From assembly GCA_016288815.1 (NCBI GenBank), contig JAEELF010000060.1, positions 1 to 36,726 on the forward strand: a stretch of DNA of 36,726 nt, in the 5' to 3' direction. The stretch is from Ruminococcus sp. Its GTDB lineage: Bacteria; Bacillota; Clostridia; Oscillospirales; Ruminococcaceae. Below, piece after piece: positions 16,139 to 25,126 of the stretch. Both the position numbers and the translations under genes were made by a program. Below the pieces are notes generated by a model. It did not search any database. It had not been told where the DNA came from and saw only the letters and a list, made by a program, of their open reading frames with translations. The first letter of the stretch is position 1. The number at the start of each line of letters is the position of its first letter.

Positions 16139-19100
16139 CTAATGTATAAGCCCGATATGCGCAGGATCATAGCATTCCGCGAGCGCACGGTAGCTTGCTT
16201 CGTTCACGCAGAGCGAGAGCCGCTTTTTCGGCATGACAGTCGCCTTGCGGTCGGTCAGATAGAAGCATATCTGCGTAGTACCGCGGTTTTCCTCACATAT
16301 CCGGACAAGCTGCTCCGGCACGGAGGCTTTGTCCGAGGTCGTCTTTATGCAGAGCTTCATGTTCCCCGTCATTCGCTCGAAGTCTGTATCAGCGAAGACC
16401 GAATCGCACACCACCGTCACAGAATCGTCCTTGACGGATATCTTCCCGCTCAGCAGCAGGATATTGTCCTGTCTGAGCCTGTTCGCGCTCACCGCGAAGA
16501 GGTCCGGGAAGACCACGGCCTCTATCTCGCCGGAATCATCAGCAACCGTTATAAACGCCATTTTATCGCCGTTTCGGGTGTTGTGCTGCTTTACGCTCTG
16601 CACGTTACACAGCAGCTTCACTTTCTCCCCGTCGCGAGGCTCACCTGAAAGCACCGAGCTTATCCGCTTGGTGTGCATGAGCGACGCTATATAGGCAAAT
16701 TCAGTCAGCGGGCTGCCCGAGAGGTACATACCAGTTGCCTCCTTTTCCATGGCGAGCAGCCGCCGGAACTCGAATTCCTGCCGGTACGGTATCTTCATAT
16801 TCATCTCGGAGGTATCAGTGCCGCCAAGAAGGTCGAGCTGTCCCTCGATGACCCCGCGCGAGCCCGAGCCAGCCATATCGAGAATGACCTCATGGTTTTC
16901 GAGCATCTGTCTGCGGTTGAGACCCAGCCCGTCAAACGCGCCGGCTTTAATCATATTCTCGAGCGCCTTCTTGTTGAGTTCACGTCCCTCAATACGCTCG
17001 CAGAAGTCCTGCAAACCCTTGAAATCGCCGTTTGCCGAGCGCTCAGCGATGATACGGTCAGCCAGTCCGCTCCCGGCATTCTTGATAGCGAGCAGACCGA
17101 AATACATCTTCCCGCCGCTAAACGTGAATCCCCTCATGCTCTTGTTGACGTCAGGCTTGAGGACTTCTATCCCGCTCGTCCGGCAGAGGTCGATATACTC
17201 CGCGAGCTTCTCCGTGTAGGACATAACACTTGACATCAGCGCCGCCATGTAAAGCCCGCGGTAGTGATATTTCAGGTACGCAGTCTGGTACGCAAGGTAT
17301 GCATAAGCAGCTGCGTGGGACTTATTGAACGCATAGGATGCAAAGCTCACCATTTCATCGAAAACGGAGTCCGCAGTCTCGGCAGGTACGCCGTTCTGCC
17401 GAGCTCCCGCAACGAAGCTCTCCCGTTCTTTGAGCATGACCTCATGCTTTTTCTTCGCCATAGCGCGACGCACGATGTCCGCATGACCGTAAGAGTATCC
17501 CGCCAGCCGCCGGCAGATCTCCATGACCTGTTCCTGATAGACCATTACCCCATAGGTATCGGCAAGTATCGGCTCGAGCAGCGGGTGCTTGTAGCATATA
17601 CGGTCGGGGTGCTTTTTGTTCTCGATGTAGACCGGTATCGACTTCATCGGGCCCGGTCTGTACAGCGACAGCACGACGATGAGGTCCTCGAGCCGCTCGG
17701 GACACAGCTCCATGAGCTTCTGTGTCATACCTGCGCTCTCGAACTGGAACACTCCCCCGGTATCCCCGTTGGATAGCATATCGTAGACCGCCCTGTCATC
17801 GAGCGAGATTGCGTTGATATTGAAATCAGGCTCTGTGCGGTGTATCTCGTTGACCGTGTCACGGATAATAGTGAGGTTTCGCAGCCCGAGAAAGTCCATT
17901 TTCAGCAATCCGAGCGACTCCAGCACACCCATCGTGTACTGCGTGATTATCGTGTCATCGCTCTTCTGGAGCGGCACGAGGTCACTCAGCGGAACAGCAG
18001 AGATCACCACGCCCGCAGCGTGCGTGGACGTATGCCGCGGCATACCCTCGAGCTTCAGAGCAGTGTCGATGAGTTTCCTGACCTGCCTGTCGGTGCGGTA
18101 CAGGGACGCGAGCTCGTCGGAGCTTTTCAGCGCCTTTGCGAGGGTGTCGCGCGGGTCGATCTGCTTCGCAACTCGATCGCAGAGCTGATATGGAAGATTC
18201 ATCACCCTGCCCACGTCGCGGACAGCCGCACGCGCCTTCAGCGTATCGAATGCGATGATCTCGGAGACCTTGTCAGAGCCGTACTTTCTCACGACGTAAT
18301 CCTTGACGCTCTGCCTGCCTTCGATACAGAAGTCAATATCGAAATCGGGCATACTCACGCGCTCCGGATTGAGAAAACGCTCGAAAAGCAGCTTGTATTT
18401 GATAGGGTCGATACCGGTAATGCCGATACAGTACGCACAGAGACTTCCCGCACCCGATCCTCGCCCGGGACCGACAGGGACATTATGTCCGCGCGCATAG
18501 CGGATAAAATCCCAGACAATGAGGAAGTAGTCCGTGTAGCCCATTTTCGTGATGACCGACAGCTCGTACTCCATGCGCTCCGTGACCTCAGCCGGCGGCA
18601 TACTTCCGTAGCGCTCGATCATACCTCTGCGGCAAAGCTCGCGGAAGTAAGCCTCGTTGTCAGTGACGCCCTCTATAGTGAACTTCGGCAGCTTTATCTC
18701 GCCGAATTCAAACTCCACATCGCACCGCTCCGCGATCTTTACAGTATTAGCGAGCGCCTCCTCGTGACCCCTGAACAGCGCCGCCATCTCGTCCGCGGAC
18801 TTGACATAGAACTCGTCCGTCTCGAAGCTCATTCCGTTCGGCTCACCGAGTGTCTTGCCGGTCTGGATACACAGCAAAATGTTCTGCATCTCGGAATCTG
18901 CTTTTCTGAGGTAGTGGCAGTCATTTGTCGCCGCGAGCGGGATACCCGTCTCCCTCGACAGCTTGTAGAGCAGCGGCAGTATCTTTTTCTCGTCCCCGAT
19001 ACCGTGATCCTGAACCTCGATGAAGTAATTCTCCCTGCCGAAAACGTGCTGATAGTACAGCGCGCACTCCTTCGCGGCAGCATAGTTCCCGCTGAGCAGC

Positions 19101-19543
19101 TTCCGTGGGATCTCACCCGCAAGACACGCAGACAGACATATCAGCCCGCCGTGGTACTTTTCAAGCAGCTCACGGTCAACGCGGGGGCGGTTGTAGAAGC
19201 CCTCGATACTCGCGAACGAGACCAGCTTCACGAGGTTCCGGTATCCCTCGTTGTTCTCGCAGAGCAGCACCAGATGATACGGCGAGCTGTCTGCCTTTCC
19301 ATCTTTATCGTGACGGGTGCGCGGCGCGACATACACCTCGCAGCCGATTATGGGCTTGATACCGTTCGCACGCGCCTCATTCCAGAACTCCACCGCCCCG
19401 TACATATTCCCGTGGTCGGTTATAGCGACAGCAGTCTGCCCGAGCTCCTTTATACGCGGAAAAAGCTCCTTTATCCGGCAAGCGCCGTCCAGGAGACTGT
19501 ACTCAGTATGCAGATGAAGGTTTACGAATCCGTTCTGTTCCAT
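16139..19543 (-). CDS. dnaE: DNA polymerase III alpha subunit (DnaE type)
   Basis: Replicative polymerase subunit. The 1134-residue product has an N-terminal PHP domain starting with NLHLHTEYSLLDGA, the C-family palm motif GPGRGSGAGSL, the catalytic aspartates D400 and D402 in PDFDIDF, a KMDFLGLRNL segment holding the third acidic residue, helix-hairpin-helix and beta-binding regions, and a C-terminal OB fold (VKLLCNVQSV onward). In Firmicutes it normally works alongside PolC, extending RNA primers. The ATG at 19543 shares its A with the whiA stop (TGATG) and has GGGGAGG upstream; a GTG one codon earlier is a less likely start. It is the last gene of the long minus-strand block, with no clear terminator after it. 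Confidence 0.97.
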   Translation of the reverse strand: MEQNGFVNLHLHTEYSLLDGACRIKELFPRIKELGQTAVAITDHGNMYGAVEFWNEARANGIKPIIGCEVYVAPRTRHDKDGKADSSPYHLVLLCENNEGYRNLVKLVSFASIEGFYNRPRVDRELLEKYHGGLICLSACLAGEIPRKLLSGNYAAAKECALYYQHVFGRENYFIEVQDHGIGDEKKILPLLYKLSRETGIPLAATNDCHYLRKADSEMQNILLCIQTGKTLGEPNGMSFETDEFYVKSADEMAALFRGHEEALANTVKIAERCDVEFEFGEIKLPKFTIEGVTDNEAYFRELCRRGMIERYGSMPPAEVTERMEYELSVITKMGYTDYFLIVWDFIRYARGHNVPVGPGRGSGAGSLCAYCIGITGIDPIKYKLLFERFLNPERVSMPDFDIDFCIEGRQSVKDYVVRKYGSDKVSEIIAFDTLKARAAVRDVGRVMNLPYQLCDRVAKQIDPRDTLAKALKSSDELASLYRTDRQVRKLIDTALKLEGMPRHTSTHAAGVVISAVPLSDLVPLQKSDDTIITQYTMGVLESLGLLKMDFLGLRNLTIIRDTVNEIHRTEPDFNINAISLDDRAVYDMLSNGDTGGVFQFESAGMTQKLMELCPERLEDLIVVLSLYRPGPMKSIPVYIENKKHPDRICYKHPLLEPILADTYGVMVYQEQVMEICRRLAGYSYGHADIVRRAMAKKKHEVMLKERESFVAGARQNGVPAETADSVFDEMVSFASYAFNKSHAAAYAYLAYQTAYLKYHYRGLYMAALMSSVMSYTEKLAEYIDLCRTSGIEVLKPDVNKSMRGFTFSGGKMYFGLLAIKNAGSGLADRIIAERSANGDFKGLQDFCERIEGRELNKKALENMIKAGAFDGLGLNRRQMLENHEVILDMAGSGSRGVIEGQLDLLGGTDTSEMNMKIPYRQEFEFRRLLAMEKEATGMYLSGSPLTEFAYIASLMHTKRISSVLSGEPRDGEKVKLLCNVQSVKQHNTRNGDKMAFITVADDSGEIEAVVFPDLFAVSANRLRQDNILLLSGKISVKDDSVTVVCDSVFADTDFERMTGNMKLCIKTTSDKASVPEQLVRICEENRGTTQICFYLTDRKATVMPKKRLSLCVNEASYRALAECYDPAHIGLIH

Positions 19544-20448
19544 CACGCACCTCCCCCGCGTATCTCTTCCGCGAGCTTCGCGAGCCGCTGAAAGCGGTGA
19601 TTCACGCCCGAGCGGCTGATCGGTACGGACAGGCTCTCCCCTATCTCCTGCAAACTCATGTCGATGTTGTCGAGACGCAGCTCCGCGACCTCGCGCAGTT
19701 CGGACGGCAGACTGTCGAGCCCGTTAGTCTGTTCGATGAGCTTTATATCCTCGATCTGACGCATAGCAGCGTTGACGACCTTGTCGATGTTCGCGGAATC
19801 GCAGTTCGCGATACGGTTAGCCTTGTTGCGCACGTCCTTGAAGATCTTCACGTTCATGAGGTCAAGCGTACACTGCTGCGCGCCTATAAAGGTCAGCGTG
19901 TCCTCGATAGACTCACTGCCCTTGATGTAGACGATATATTGTCCCCTGCGCTGGACAGTTCCCGCAGTGACGCCGATGTCTCCGAGCAGCATGACGAGCT
20001 CCGCAGCAAGTCCCTCTTCGGGGACTGTGAATTCGAGGTGGTACTCCTTTGACGGGTCGTTGACGCTCCCGCAGGAGAGGAACACTCCTGCCGCAAATAC
20101 CCCGAGGCTGCTCGTTGATATTATCTCCTGATCTATGGAACGCGCCCCGTCCTTGAGCCGAAACTTGCGGGCAGCGTCCGCGAGTATATCAGGAGCTGTA
20201 ATGTCGTATGAATAAAGCACAGAACCGCTCCTGCGCGTATTCCTGGTACACTCGGGAGCAAACTTCAGCACGCTCTCAAATAGCGTCCGGAACATCTCCG
20301 CGGAGGTCTGGCTCTCGCTCTGGAAGCAGATATGTCCGGGCTCAGCGGTCCTGCCGAAAAGTATCATACCGTAAAGGCAGGCGAAGCGCTTGTCCTTGTC
20401 ATTTATAGAGGCGCAGATCTCTTTTCTCACGTCGTTGGAAAAAGACAT
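19543..20448 (-). CDS. whiA: WhiA sporulation/division regulator homologue
   Basis: WhiA has an N-terminal LAGLIDADG-homing-endonuclease-like domain without nuclease activity and a C-terminal helix-turn-helix. It controls sporulation septation in Streptomyces and affects division and chromosome segregation in Bacillus. Here the start MSFSNDVRKEI matches the family opening, and the C-terminal helix-turn-helix is seen in SLQEIGESLSVPISRSGVNH. I chose the ATG at 20448, with GGAG 8 bases upstream, over the ATG at 20466, which adds six residues and lacks a good site; the product is 301 residues. Its stop overlaps the dnaE start. It lies downstream of rapZ without the usual intervening yvcK. Confidence 0.95.
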   Translation of the reverse strand: MSFSNDVRKEICASINDKDKRFACLYGMILFGRTAEPGHICFQSESQTSAEMFRTLFESVLKFAPECTRNTRRSGSVLYSYDITAPDILADAARKFRLKDGARSIDQEIISTSSLGVFAAGVFLSCGSVNDPSKEYHLEFTVPEEGLAAELVMLLGDIGVTAGTVQRRGQYIVYIKGSESIEDTLTFIGAQQCTLDLMNVKIFKDVRNKANRIANCDSANIDKVVNAAMRQIEDIKLIEQTNGLDSLPSELREVAELRLDNIDMSLQEIGESLSVPISRSGVNHRFQRLAKLAEEIRGGGA

Positions 20449-20471
20449 CTCATCAACTCCGTTCATGAATA

Positions 20472-20495
20472 ATCCGCATACAGAAGTATGCGGAT
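20472..20495 (-). other. Intercistronic hairpin between rapZ and whiA
   Basis: A perfect 10-bp inverted repeat, ATCCGCATAC (20472-20481) and GTATGCGGAT (20486-20495), with a 4-base loop. It starts 5 bases after the rapZ stop codon and ends 24 bases before the whiA ATG. On the minus-strand transcript it is followed by TATTCATG, so there is no U-tract and it is not an intrinsic terminator. It may block 3' decay of the rapZ part or affect whiA translation. Confidence 0.55.
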
Positions 20496-20499
20496 ATTT

Positions 20500-21372
20500 T
20501 CAGACTTTTTTATCTCTGGTTATATCGCGGTGGTATTTCTGGACCCTGTACTGCTTGTCCGTGAGGTACTTTGCCATGAGCTCCGCGAAGGTAATGGAGC
20601 GGTGCTTGCCGCCGGTACACCCGAAGGCGATAACGAGTTGGCTCTTGCCCTCCTGAACGTACAGCGGAAGCAGAAAATCCACAAGATCCTCGAACTTTTT
20701 CAGCAGGGTCTGCGACTGCTCGAAGCTCATGACGTAATCCTGCACGCACGCCTCACAGCCCGTGTGACCGCGCAGCTCCTCGATGTAGAAGGGGTTCGGC
20801 AGACATCTCACATCGAATACGAGATCAGACTCAGTCGAAACACCGTACTTGAACCCGAACGACATCACCTTTATGATGAGCGAATCCGAGGTGCGGTCGA
20901 GGAAAAGCGCCTTGACCTGTTCCTTGAGCTGAGCCGAAGTCAGGTTCGAGGTCTCTATGTAATAATCGGCTATCTCGCGCATCTGCGAGAGCTGAGACCA
21001 CTCATATCGTATAGCCTCATGGAGGTTGCCGTTGAATCTCTCATCGAGTGGGTGCTTGCGTCGGGTCTCCTTGTAACGCTTTATAAGCACCTCGTCATTG
21101 GCTTCGATGAAGAGGATCTTTATCTTAATGTCGTCCGACTCCTTCAGCTTCTGCCACGAGCGGAATATCTCCGTGAACATATCCCCGGAGCGGATATCGA
21201 CCGCCACAGCGACCTTTTTAATGTCGGATTCCGACTGTCTGCACAGCTCCACGAACTGCTTTATAAGCATGGGCGGGATATTGTCTATGCAGTAATAGCC
21301 GATATCCTCCATAACGTCCATGACGCATGATTTACCTGAGCCGGACATACCGGTCACAATCAAAAGATCCAT
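20500..21372 (-). CDS. rapZ: RapZ/YvcJ-family nucleotide-binding protein
   Basis: GTP/ATP-binding protein; in E. coli RapZ guides RNase E to the GlmZ small RNA, while in Bacillus YvcJ affects competence. The 290-residue product has a P-loop GMSGSGKS (8-15), the following YYCIDNIPP segment, the HPLDERF block near 116, the SFGFKYGVS motif at the domain junction, and the C-terminal GCTGGKHRSI signature. AAAGGTG precedes the ATG. It lies between murB (16 bases upstream) and whiA. The canonical yvcJ-yvcK-whiA order is broken because yvcK is absent. Confidence 0.95.
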   Translation of the reverse strand: MDLLIVTGMSGSGKSCVMDVMEDIGYYCIDNIPPMLIKQFVELCRQSESDIKKVAVAVDIRSGDMFTEIFRSWQKLKESDDIKIKILFIEANDEVLIKRYKETRRKHPLDERFNGNLHEAIRYEWSQLSQMREIADYYIETSNLTSAQLKEQVKALFLDRTSDSLIIKVMSFGFKYGVSTESDLVFDVRCLPNPFYIEELRGHTGCEACVQDYVMSFEQSQTLLKKFEDLVDFLLPLYVQEGKSQLVIAFGCTGGKHRSITFAELMAKYLTDKQYRVQKYHRDITRDKKV

Positions 21373-21388
21373 AAAAACACCTTTCCGC

Positions 21389-22294
21389 TTATCTGAGGAT
21401 CACCGGCTCGAGCTCGAGCTGATATCCGGTCTTTTCCTTGACTATAGACTGTATCTTTCCGCAAAGTTCAAGTACGTCCGCGCAGGTCGCGTATCCCTTG
21501 TTGATGACGAACCCGCTGTGCTTTTCGCTGACCATAGCGCCGCCGCAGGTCAGACCCTTGAGCCCGCACTGGTCGATAAGCAGGGACGCATAGCTGCCCT
21601 GCGGACGCTTGAATGTGCTTCCCGCGCTTGGGTGATCGAGCGGCTGCTTGGAACTTCTCTTGGACATACACTCAGTCATCGCAGACTTTATCTTGTCAGC
21701 GTCACCCTCGCGCAGCTTTAAAGTAACGGAGGTTATGACGCAGTCTGTCCCGGAGAAGACGCTGTGCCGGTACGAAAGGTCCATGTCCTCCCGGTTAATG
21801 GTCCTGATATTGCAGTCGGAGTCGATGTACTCAGCCGAGACCACAACATCAGCTATCTCGCTGCCGTAGGCACCGGCGTTCATGTAGAGCGCCCCGCCGA
21901 TAGTCCCGGGGATACCGAAAAGGTTCTCCAGACCGCTCAGCGACGACTGCTGCGCGTGTACGCAGGCAGACGCAAGAAGGGCACCCGCCTGACATTTCAT
22001 GATATTTCCGTCGAGCTCTATCTGCGCGAAATCACTGCCGAACAGCAGGATAACGCCATCAAAGCCCTCATCGGGAACGATAACGTTGCTCCCGCGCCCG
22101 AGGACGCCGTATTTAACTGAGCCGTCCTTGAGGTAGCGCAGCAGCTTCGCGGCGGACTCGGCAGAATTCACCCCGATGAGCGCCCTGCACGGTCCCCCGA
22201 AACGGAAGGTTATATACTCGCTCAGAGTACACTCAGGGATTATACGGCACCCGAGCTCCCCGCAGAGCTGCGTAAGTTCGTTTATATTCAGCAT
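21389..22294 (-). CDS. murB: UDP-N-acetylenolpyruvoylglucosamine reductase
   Basis: FAD-dependent reduction of UDP-GlcNAc-enolpyruvate to UDP-MurNAc, the second committed step of peptidoglycan synthesis. The 301-residue protein shows ITFRFGGPC (about 29-37), the FAD-binding GRGSNVIVPDEGF near 82-94, GIPGTIGGALYMNAGAYG near 127-144, the SYRHSVF segment and GSTFKRP with the catalytic-type Ser. This pattern and length fit the shorter type II MurB of Gram-positive bacteria. Its ATG follows GGAGG, 21 bases downstream of hprK. Confidence 0.97.
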   Translation of the reverse strand: MLNINELTQLCGELGCRIIPECTLSEYITFRFGGPCRALIGVNSAESAAKLLRYLKDGSVKYGVLGRGSNVIVPDEGFDGVILLFGSDFAQIELDGNIMKCQAGALLASACVHAQQSSLSGLENLFGIPGTIGGALYMNAGAYGSEIADVVVSAEYIDSDCNIRTINREDMDLSYRHSVFSGTDCVITSVTLKLREGDADKIKSAMTECMSKRSSKQPLDHPSAGSTFKRPQGSYASLLIDQCGLKGLTCGGAMVSEKHSGFVINKGYATCADVLELCGKIQSIVKEKTGYQLELEPVILR

Positions 22295-22315
22295 ATTGCC
22301 TCCAGTCTGTATGTA

Positions 22316-23275
22316 TCAGAATGCGTCGTAGTTGCGCACGATCTCCTTGGGGTCGGACTCCATTCCAAGCCTGTTGAGGAGCTCACGCGCCGCATTGTAG
22401 CCCATTTTCTTCTGTCTGTTGTTCATAGCCGCTACCTCAAGGATAACAGCGAGGTTACGTCCGGGCTTGACGGGTATGGTGAGGGACGGTATCTTAACGC
22501 CGAGCAGCGAGACATACTCAGTGTCCACGCCCATACGGTCGTAGATCTTTTCGGAATTCCACTGCTCGAGCTCAACGACGAGGTCGAGCTTCTCGGAGAG
22601 CTTAACAGCACCGATACCGAACAGTCTGCGCGCATTGATGATACCGATGCCGCGCAGTTCAAGGAAGTGGCGGATATTGTCCGGTGAGCTTCCCACGAGG
22701 CTGATGTTGGAGACCTTGCGTATCTCCACGGCGTCGTCAGCAACGAGACGGTGTCCGCGCTTTACGAGCTCGATAGCGGTCTCGCTCTTACCAACGCCGC
22801 TCTCGCCGGTGATGAACACGCCCTCGCCGTAGATCTCGATAAGAACACCGTGACGTGTTATTCTGGGAGCGAGGTTGAGGTTGAGGAACGCGATGAGTCC
22901 CGCACTGAAATTGGACGTGCTCTCCTTGCTTCTGAGGAGCGGTACCTCGTATTCCTTTGCAAGCTCGAGCATTTCCGCAAAATAAGGCAGTTCGCGGGTA
23001 ATGATGAGCGCAGGTATACGCTGTGCGAAGAGGAGCTGGAGACGCTCCCGGCGTGTCTTCTCGTCGATAGTGGAGAGGTACGCAAATTCCATTTTTCCGA
23101 TGATCTGGATACGCTCAGGGTTGAAGTACTCATAAAAGCCCATGAGCTGAAGACCGGGACGGTTGATATCGTTCTCGTCGATCATTATCTCTCCTGCGTC
23201 CTTGTGGATATAGATGACCTCGAGCTTGAATTCTTCAATGACCTTCTGTAGTGAGACCTTGAAATTCTCTGCCAT
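22316..23275 (-). CDS. hprK: HPr kinase/phosphorylase
   Basis: Phosphorylates Ser46 of HPr (and of Crh where present) when glycolytic intermediates are high and removes the phosphate when they are low, thereby setting catabolite repression through CcpA. The 319-residue product has the P-loop GESGVGKSE (157-165), the catalytic His in ITRHGVLIEIYG (His142), LVADDAV (178-183) and the signature GIGIINARRLFG (209-220). I chose the ATG at 23275, which has GGAG 7 bases upstream and gives the family-typical start MAENFKVSL; the in-frame ATG at 23317 lacks such a site. It is followed by murB. Confidence 0.96.
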   Translation of the reverse strand: MAENFKVSLQKVIEEFKLEVIYIHKDAGEIMIDENDINRPGLQLMGFYEYFNPERIQIIGKMEFAYLSTIDEKTRRERLQLLFAQRIPALIITRELPYFAEMLELAKEYEVPLLRSKESTSNFSAGLIAFLNLNLAPRITRHGVLIEIYGEGVFITGESGVGKSETAIELVKRGHRLVADDAVEIRKVSNISLVGSSPDNIRHFLELRGIGIINARRLFGIGAVKLSEKLDLVVELEQWNSEKIYDRMGVDTEYVSLLGVKIPSLTIPVKPGRNLAVILEVAAMNNRQKKMGYNAARELLNRLGMESDPKEIVRNYDAF

Positions 23276-23330
23276 GTGAAACTCCGTTCTCCGAATAGTC
23301 GGACGTATTTGTGGCATACGCAGCCTTATT

Positions 23331-24524
23331 TCAGCCGATCACGAACGAGCTGTAGCCGTAACCGGATATTTTTTCCTTTGCTTTGAGCAGCTCCTCAGCG
23401 TTGACGCCGGTGCCGGAAATACGCACCGCGACGTTGAACCCCTTGAGCTTTCCGCTGATAAGACCGAGCATCTTATCGACCTTTTCAGCAGCAGTCCCGT
23501 CAAACTCATAGACGGTCTCGCTTGTGTAGACGCCGTACTCTATCTCGTCAACGTTGATGTTGAGGATAACTGTATTCACGTCGAGCAGCATATCCTGAAG
23601 TATATCGTCGCTCCCCTTGAGAACGTCCGAAGCGTTGACCTCGAGCATCATAGTCGAGCCGTTTTTAAGGATAGTGTCATACATGAGGTTAGCCGTCTGG
23701 ATAAGCGTCCAGTAGCGGTCTGTGCTCACTACCGTCGGGCCGAGGTATTCCACGTCACTGTCGCGGAACTGCGGGAAGACGAAATCCGAGCAGATGACCT
23801 TATCGAAGTCCGCCACGGACACCTCATTGACGATATCAGTGACGTAAGACACAGCCGCCGCCTGGAACGGCGACATCCACGGCTTACCGCCAGCCTCGAC
23901 GTCATTGTCTATCCACTGCGAACCGTCGTCGATAGTGATATACCCCGTCTCCGGGAACGATGCCGGAATGATATTGTCATTGAAGGTGCTCACCATAGCC
24001 GCAGGCTTGTAGCCCTTCTGTCTGACGATACCCGTTATCTCGTCGAGCGTGAGATCAGACTGCACAGCACCCGTCATCTGAGCGTAGTAGTTTCCGGAAT
24101 CGTAGTAGACGAGCCCGCCGGGAGCCTTGAGCGGTATCTCGATGTACTCTATCCCCTGCTCAGCCGGGATACGATTAAGTGCCGCGCTGAGTGTCGTGGA
24201 GTTGCTCATATCCTCGACGCTAAGCGCCGCAGCCTTGTAGACCTCGATGTTTAGGTTCTGTTCCACGTTTATGACTTCCCCGCTGTAATCGGGGTCAACG
24301 GGAGACTTCGGCTGTTCGATTGAAACGACCGAACTCTCAGCCTGATCGCCGGTCTTTTTGTTGTAATTGACTATCGGCTCGGCAATGCTGTAGCCGAGGA
24401 ACCCGATACCGCCGATGAGAAGCACGGTCAGCCCGACAGAAAACGCTTTTCCCGCGGGACTTTTACCGTAATAGTTCTTCTCCTTGGTCTTGTAGATCTT
24501 CCTTCCCTTGTTCCTGAATTTCAT
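23331..24524 (-). CDS. Membrane-anchored DUF4015-like putative glycoside hydrolase
   Basis: A 397-residue protein with a basic N terminus, one membrane-anchor segment (about 29-49), a polar linker and an extracytoplasmic domain. The spacing of IEYIEIPLKAPGGLVYYDS (about 125-143), the KGYKPAAMVSTFND segment, the WIDNDVEAGGKPWMSPFQ region and the VADFDKVICSDFVFPQ strand follows the DUF4015 (PF13200) TIM-barrel pattern, whose members are annotated as putative glycoside hydrolases. The similarity is distant and I cannot point to catalytic acids with certainty. It lies 55 bases upstream of hprK and 29 bases after the rnfA-like gene, in the same direction, with a GGAG site. A wall- or sugar-related role is inference. 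Confidence 0.65.
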   Translation of the reverse strand: MKFRNKGRKIYKTKEKNYYGKSPAGKAFSVGLTVLLIGGIGFLGYSIAEPIVNYNKKTGDQAESSVVSIEQPKSPVDPDYSGEVINVEQNLNIEVYKAAALSVEDMSNSTTLSAALNRIPAEQGIEYIEIPLKAPGGLVYYDSGNYYAQMTGAVQSDLTLDEITGIVRQKGYKPAAMVSTFNDNIIPASFPETGYITIDDGSQWIDNDVEAGGKPWMSPFQAAAVSYVTDIVNEVSVADFDKVICSDFVFPQFRDSDVEYLGPTVVSTDRYWTLIQTANLMYDTILKNGSTMMLEVNASDVLKGSDDILQDMLLDVNTVILNINVDEIEYGVYTSETVYEFDGTAAEKVDKMLGLISGKLKGFNVAVRISGTGVNAEELLKAKEKISGYGYSSFVIG

Positions 24525-24553
24525 TTCTTTTTCTCTCCAGTGATTTTATCTGA

Positions 24554-25126
24554 TTATTTCAAAGAATATACTGCCATAGAAATTATCCCGAGATATACGA
24601 GCATCGCGGGGAAGCCTCTAAACGAGGCAGGGACCTTAGCTGAATTGAGCTTGCGGTACGCAGCGGTTAGTATCAGAGCCGCGATGATGAAGCCTATACC
24701 GGCTTTTGCGCCAGCCCAGACAAAGCTACAGAAGGTATTGAGCTCAGCGTTTTCTGCCGCGTTCCCGGAGACCGTGAACAGCGTACCCATTACCGCGCAG
24801 TTGAACGCAGAAACGTGGATATACTTCCTTATATCCCTGAACTTCTCGCCGCTTATGAAGTACATGAGCGTGAGCAGCAGCAGATATAGTATTCCCACAG
24901 TGAGGGTATAAAACAGCAGTGTGAGGTCGGAATATTTTTCCGGCAGAGCACTGTTTATACCATAAGCAGCAGCCGAACCCGCAGTCGTGAAAAACGTTAT
25001 GACGAGCGCCGTACCGACGAGGTTGCGCCGGTTATCGGCAGCGATGAACAGCGTGCTCGTACCGAGCGCCTGCATGAGTATGAGGTTGACCGCAAGGAGC
25101 GCGATGAGTTCATTTATCAGATACAT
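24554..25126 (-). CDS. rnfA: RnfA-like membrane subunit lacking one cluster cysteine
   Basis: RnfA is a six-helix subunit of the ion-translocating ferredoxin:NAD oxidoreductase and, with RnfE, holds an intramembrane [2Fe-2S] cluster. This 190-residue protein aligns along its length with my recollection of E. coli RsxA (193 residues): NLILMQALGTSTLF near 14-27 against the LGLCPF motif, FNCAVMG (108-114) against TNCAVLG, and KVPASFRG near 164-171 against DVPAPFRG. The first cysteine is replaced (Ser24); the second, Cys110, is kept. I chose the ATG at 25126, with GGAG 8 bases upstream, over the GTG at 25135, where the site would be too close. It overlaps the rnfE-like gene by 17 bases. Confidence 0.8.
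   Translation of the reverse strand: MYLINELIALLAVNLILMQALGTSTLFIAADNRRNLVGTALVITFFTTAGSAAAYGINSALPEKYSDLTLLFYTLTVGILYLLLLTLMYFISGEKFRDIRKYIHVSAFNCAVMGTLFTVSGNAAENAELNTFCSFVWAGAKAGIGFIIAALILTAAYRKLNSAKVPASFRGFPAMLVYLGIISMAVYSLK

Noticed and set aside
19544..19546. GTG as the dnaE start.
   Set aside because: The ATG directly following it is in the same frame, is joined to the whiA stop as TGATG, and has the better spacing to GGGGAGG.
17840..19591. A 583-codon open frame on the plus strand opposite dnaE.
   Set aside because: It is the antisense shadow of a well-conserved polymerase gene in GC-rich codons; its product is rich in Arg and His, lacks domain motifs and has no sensible ribosome binding site.
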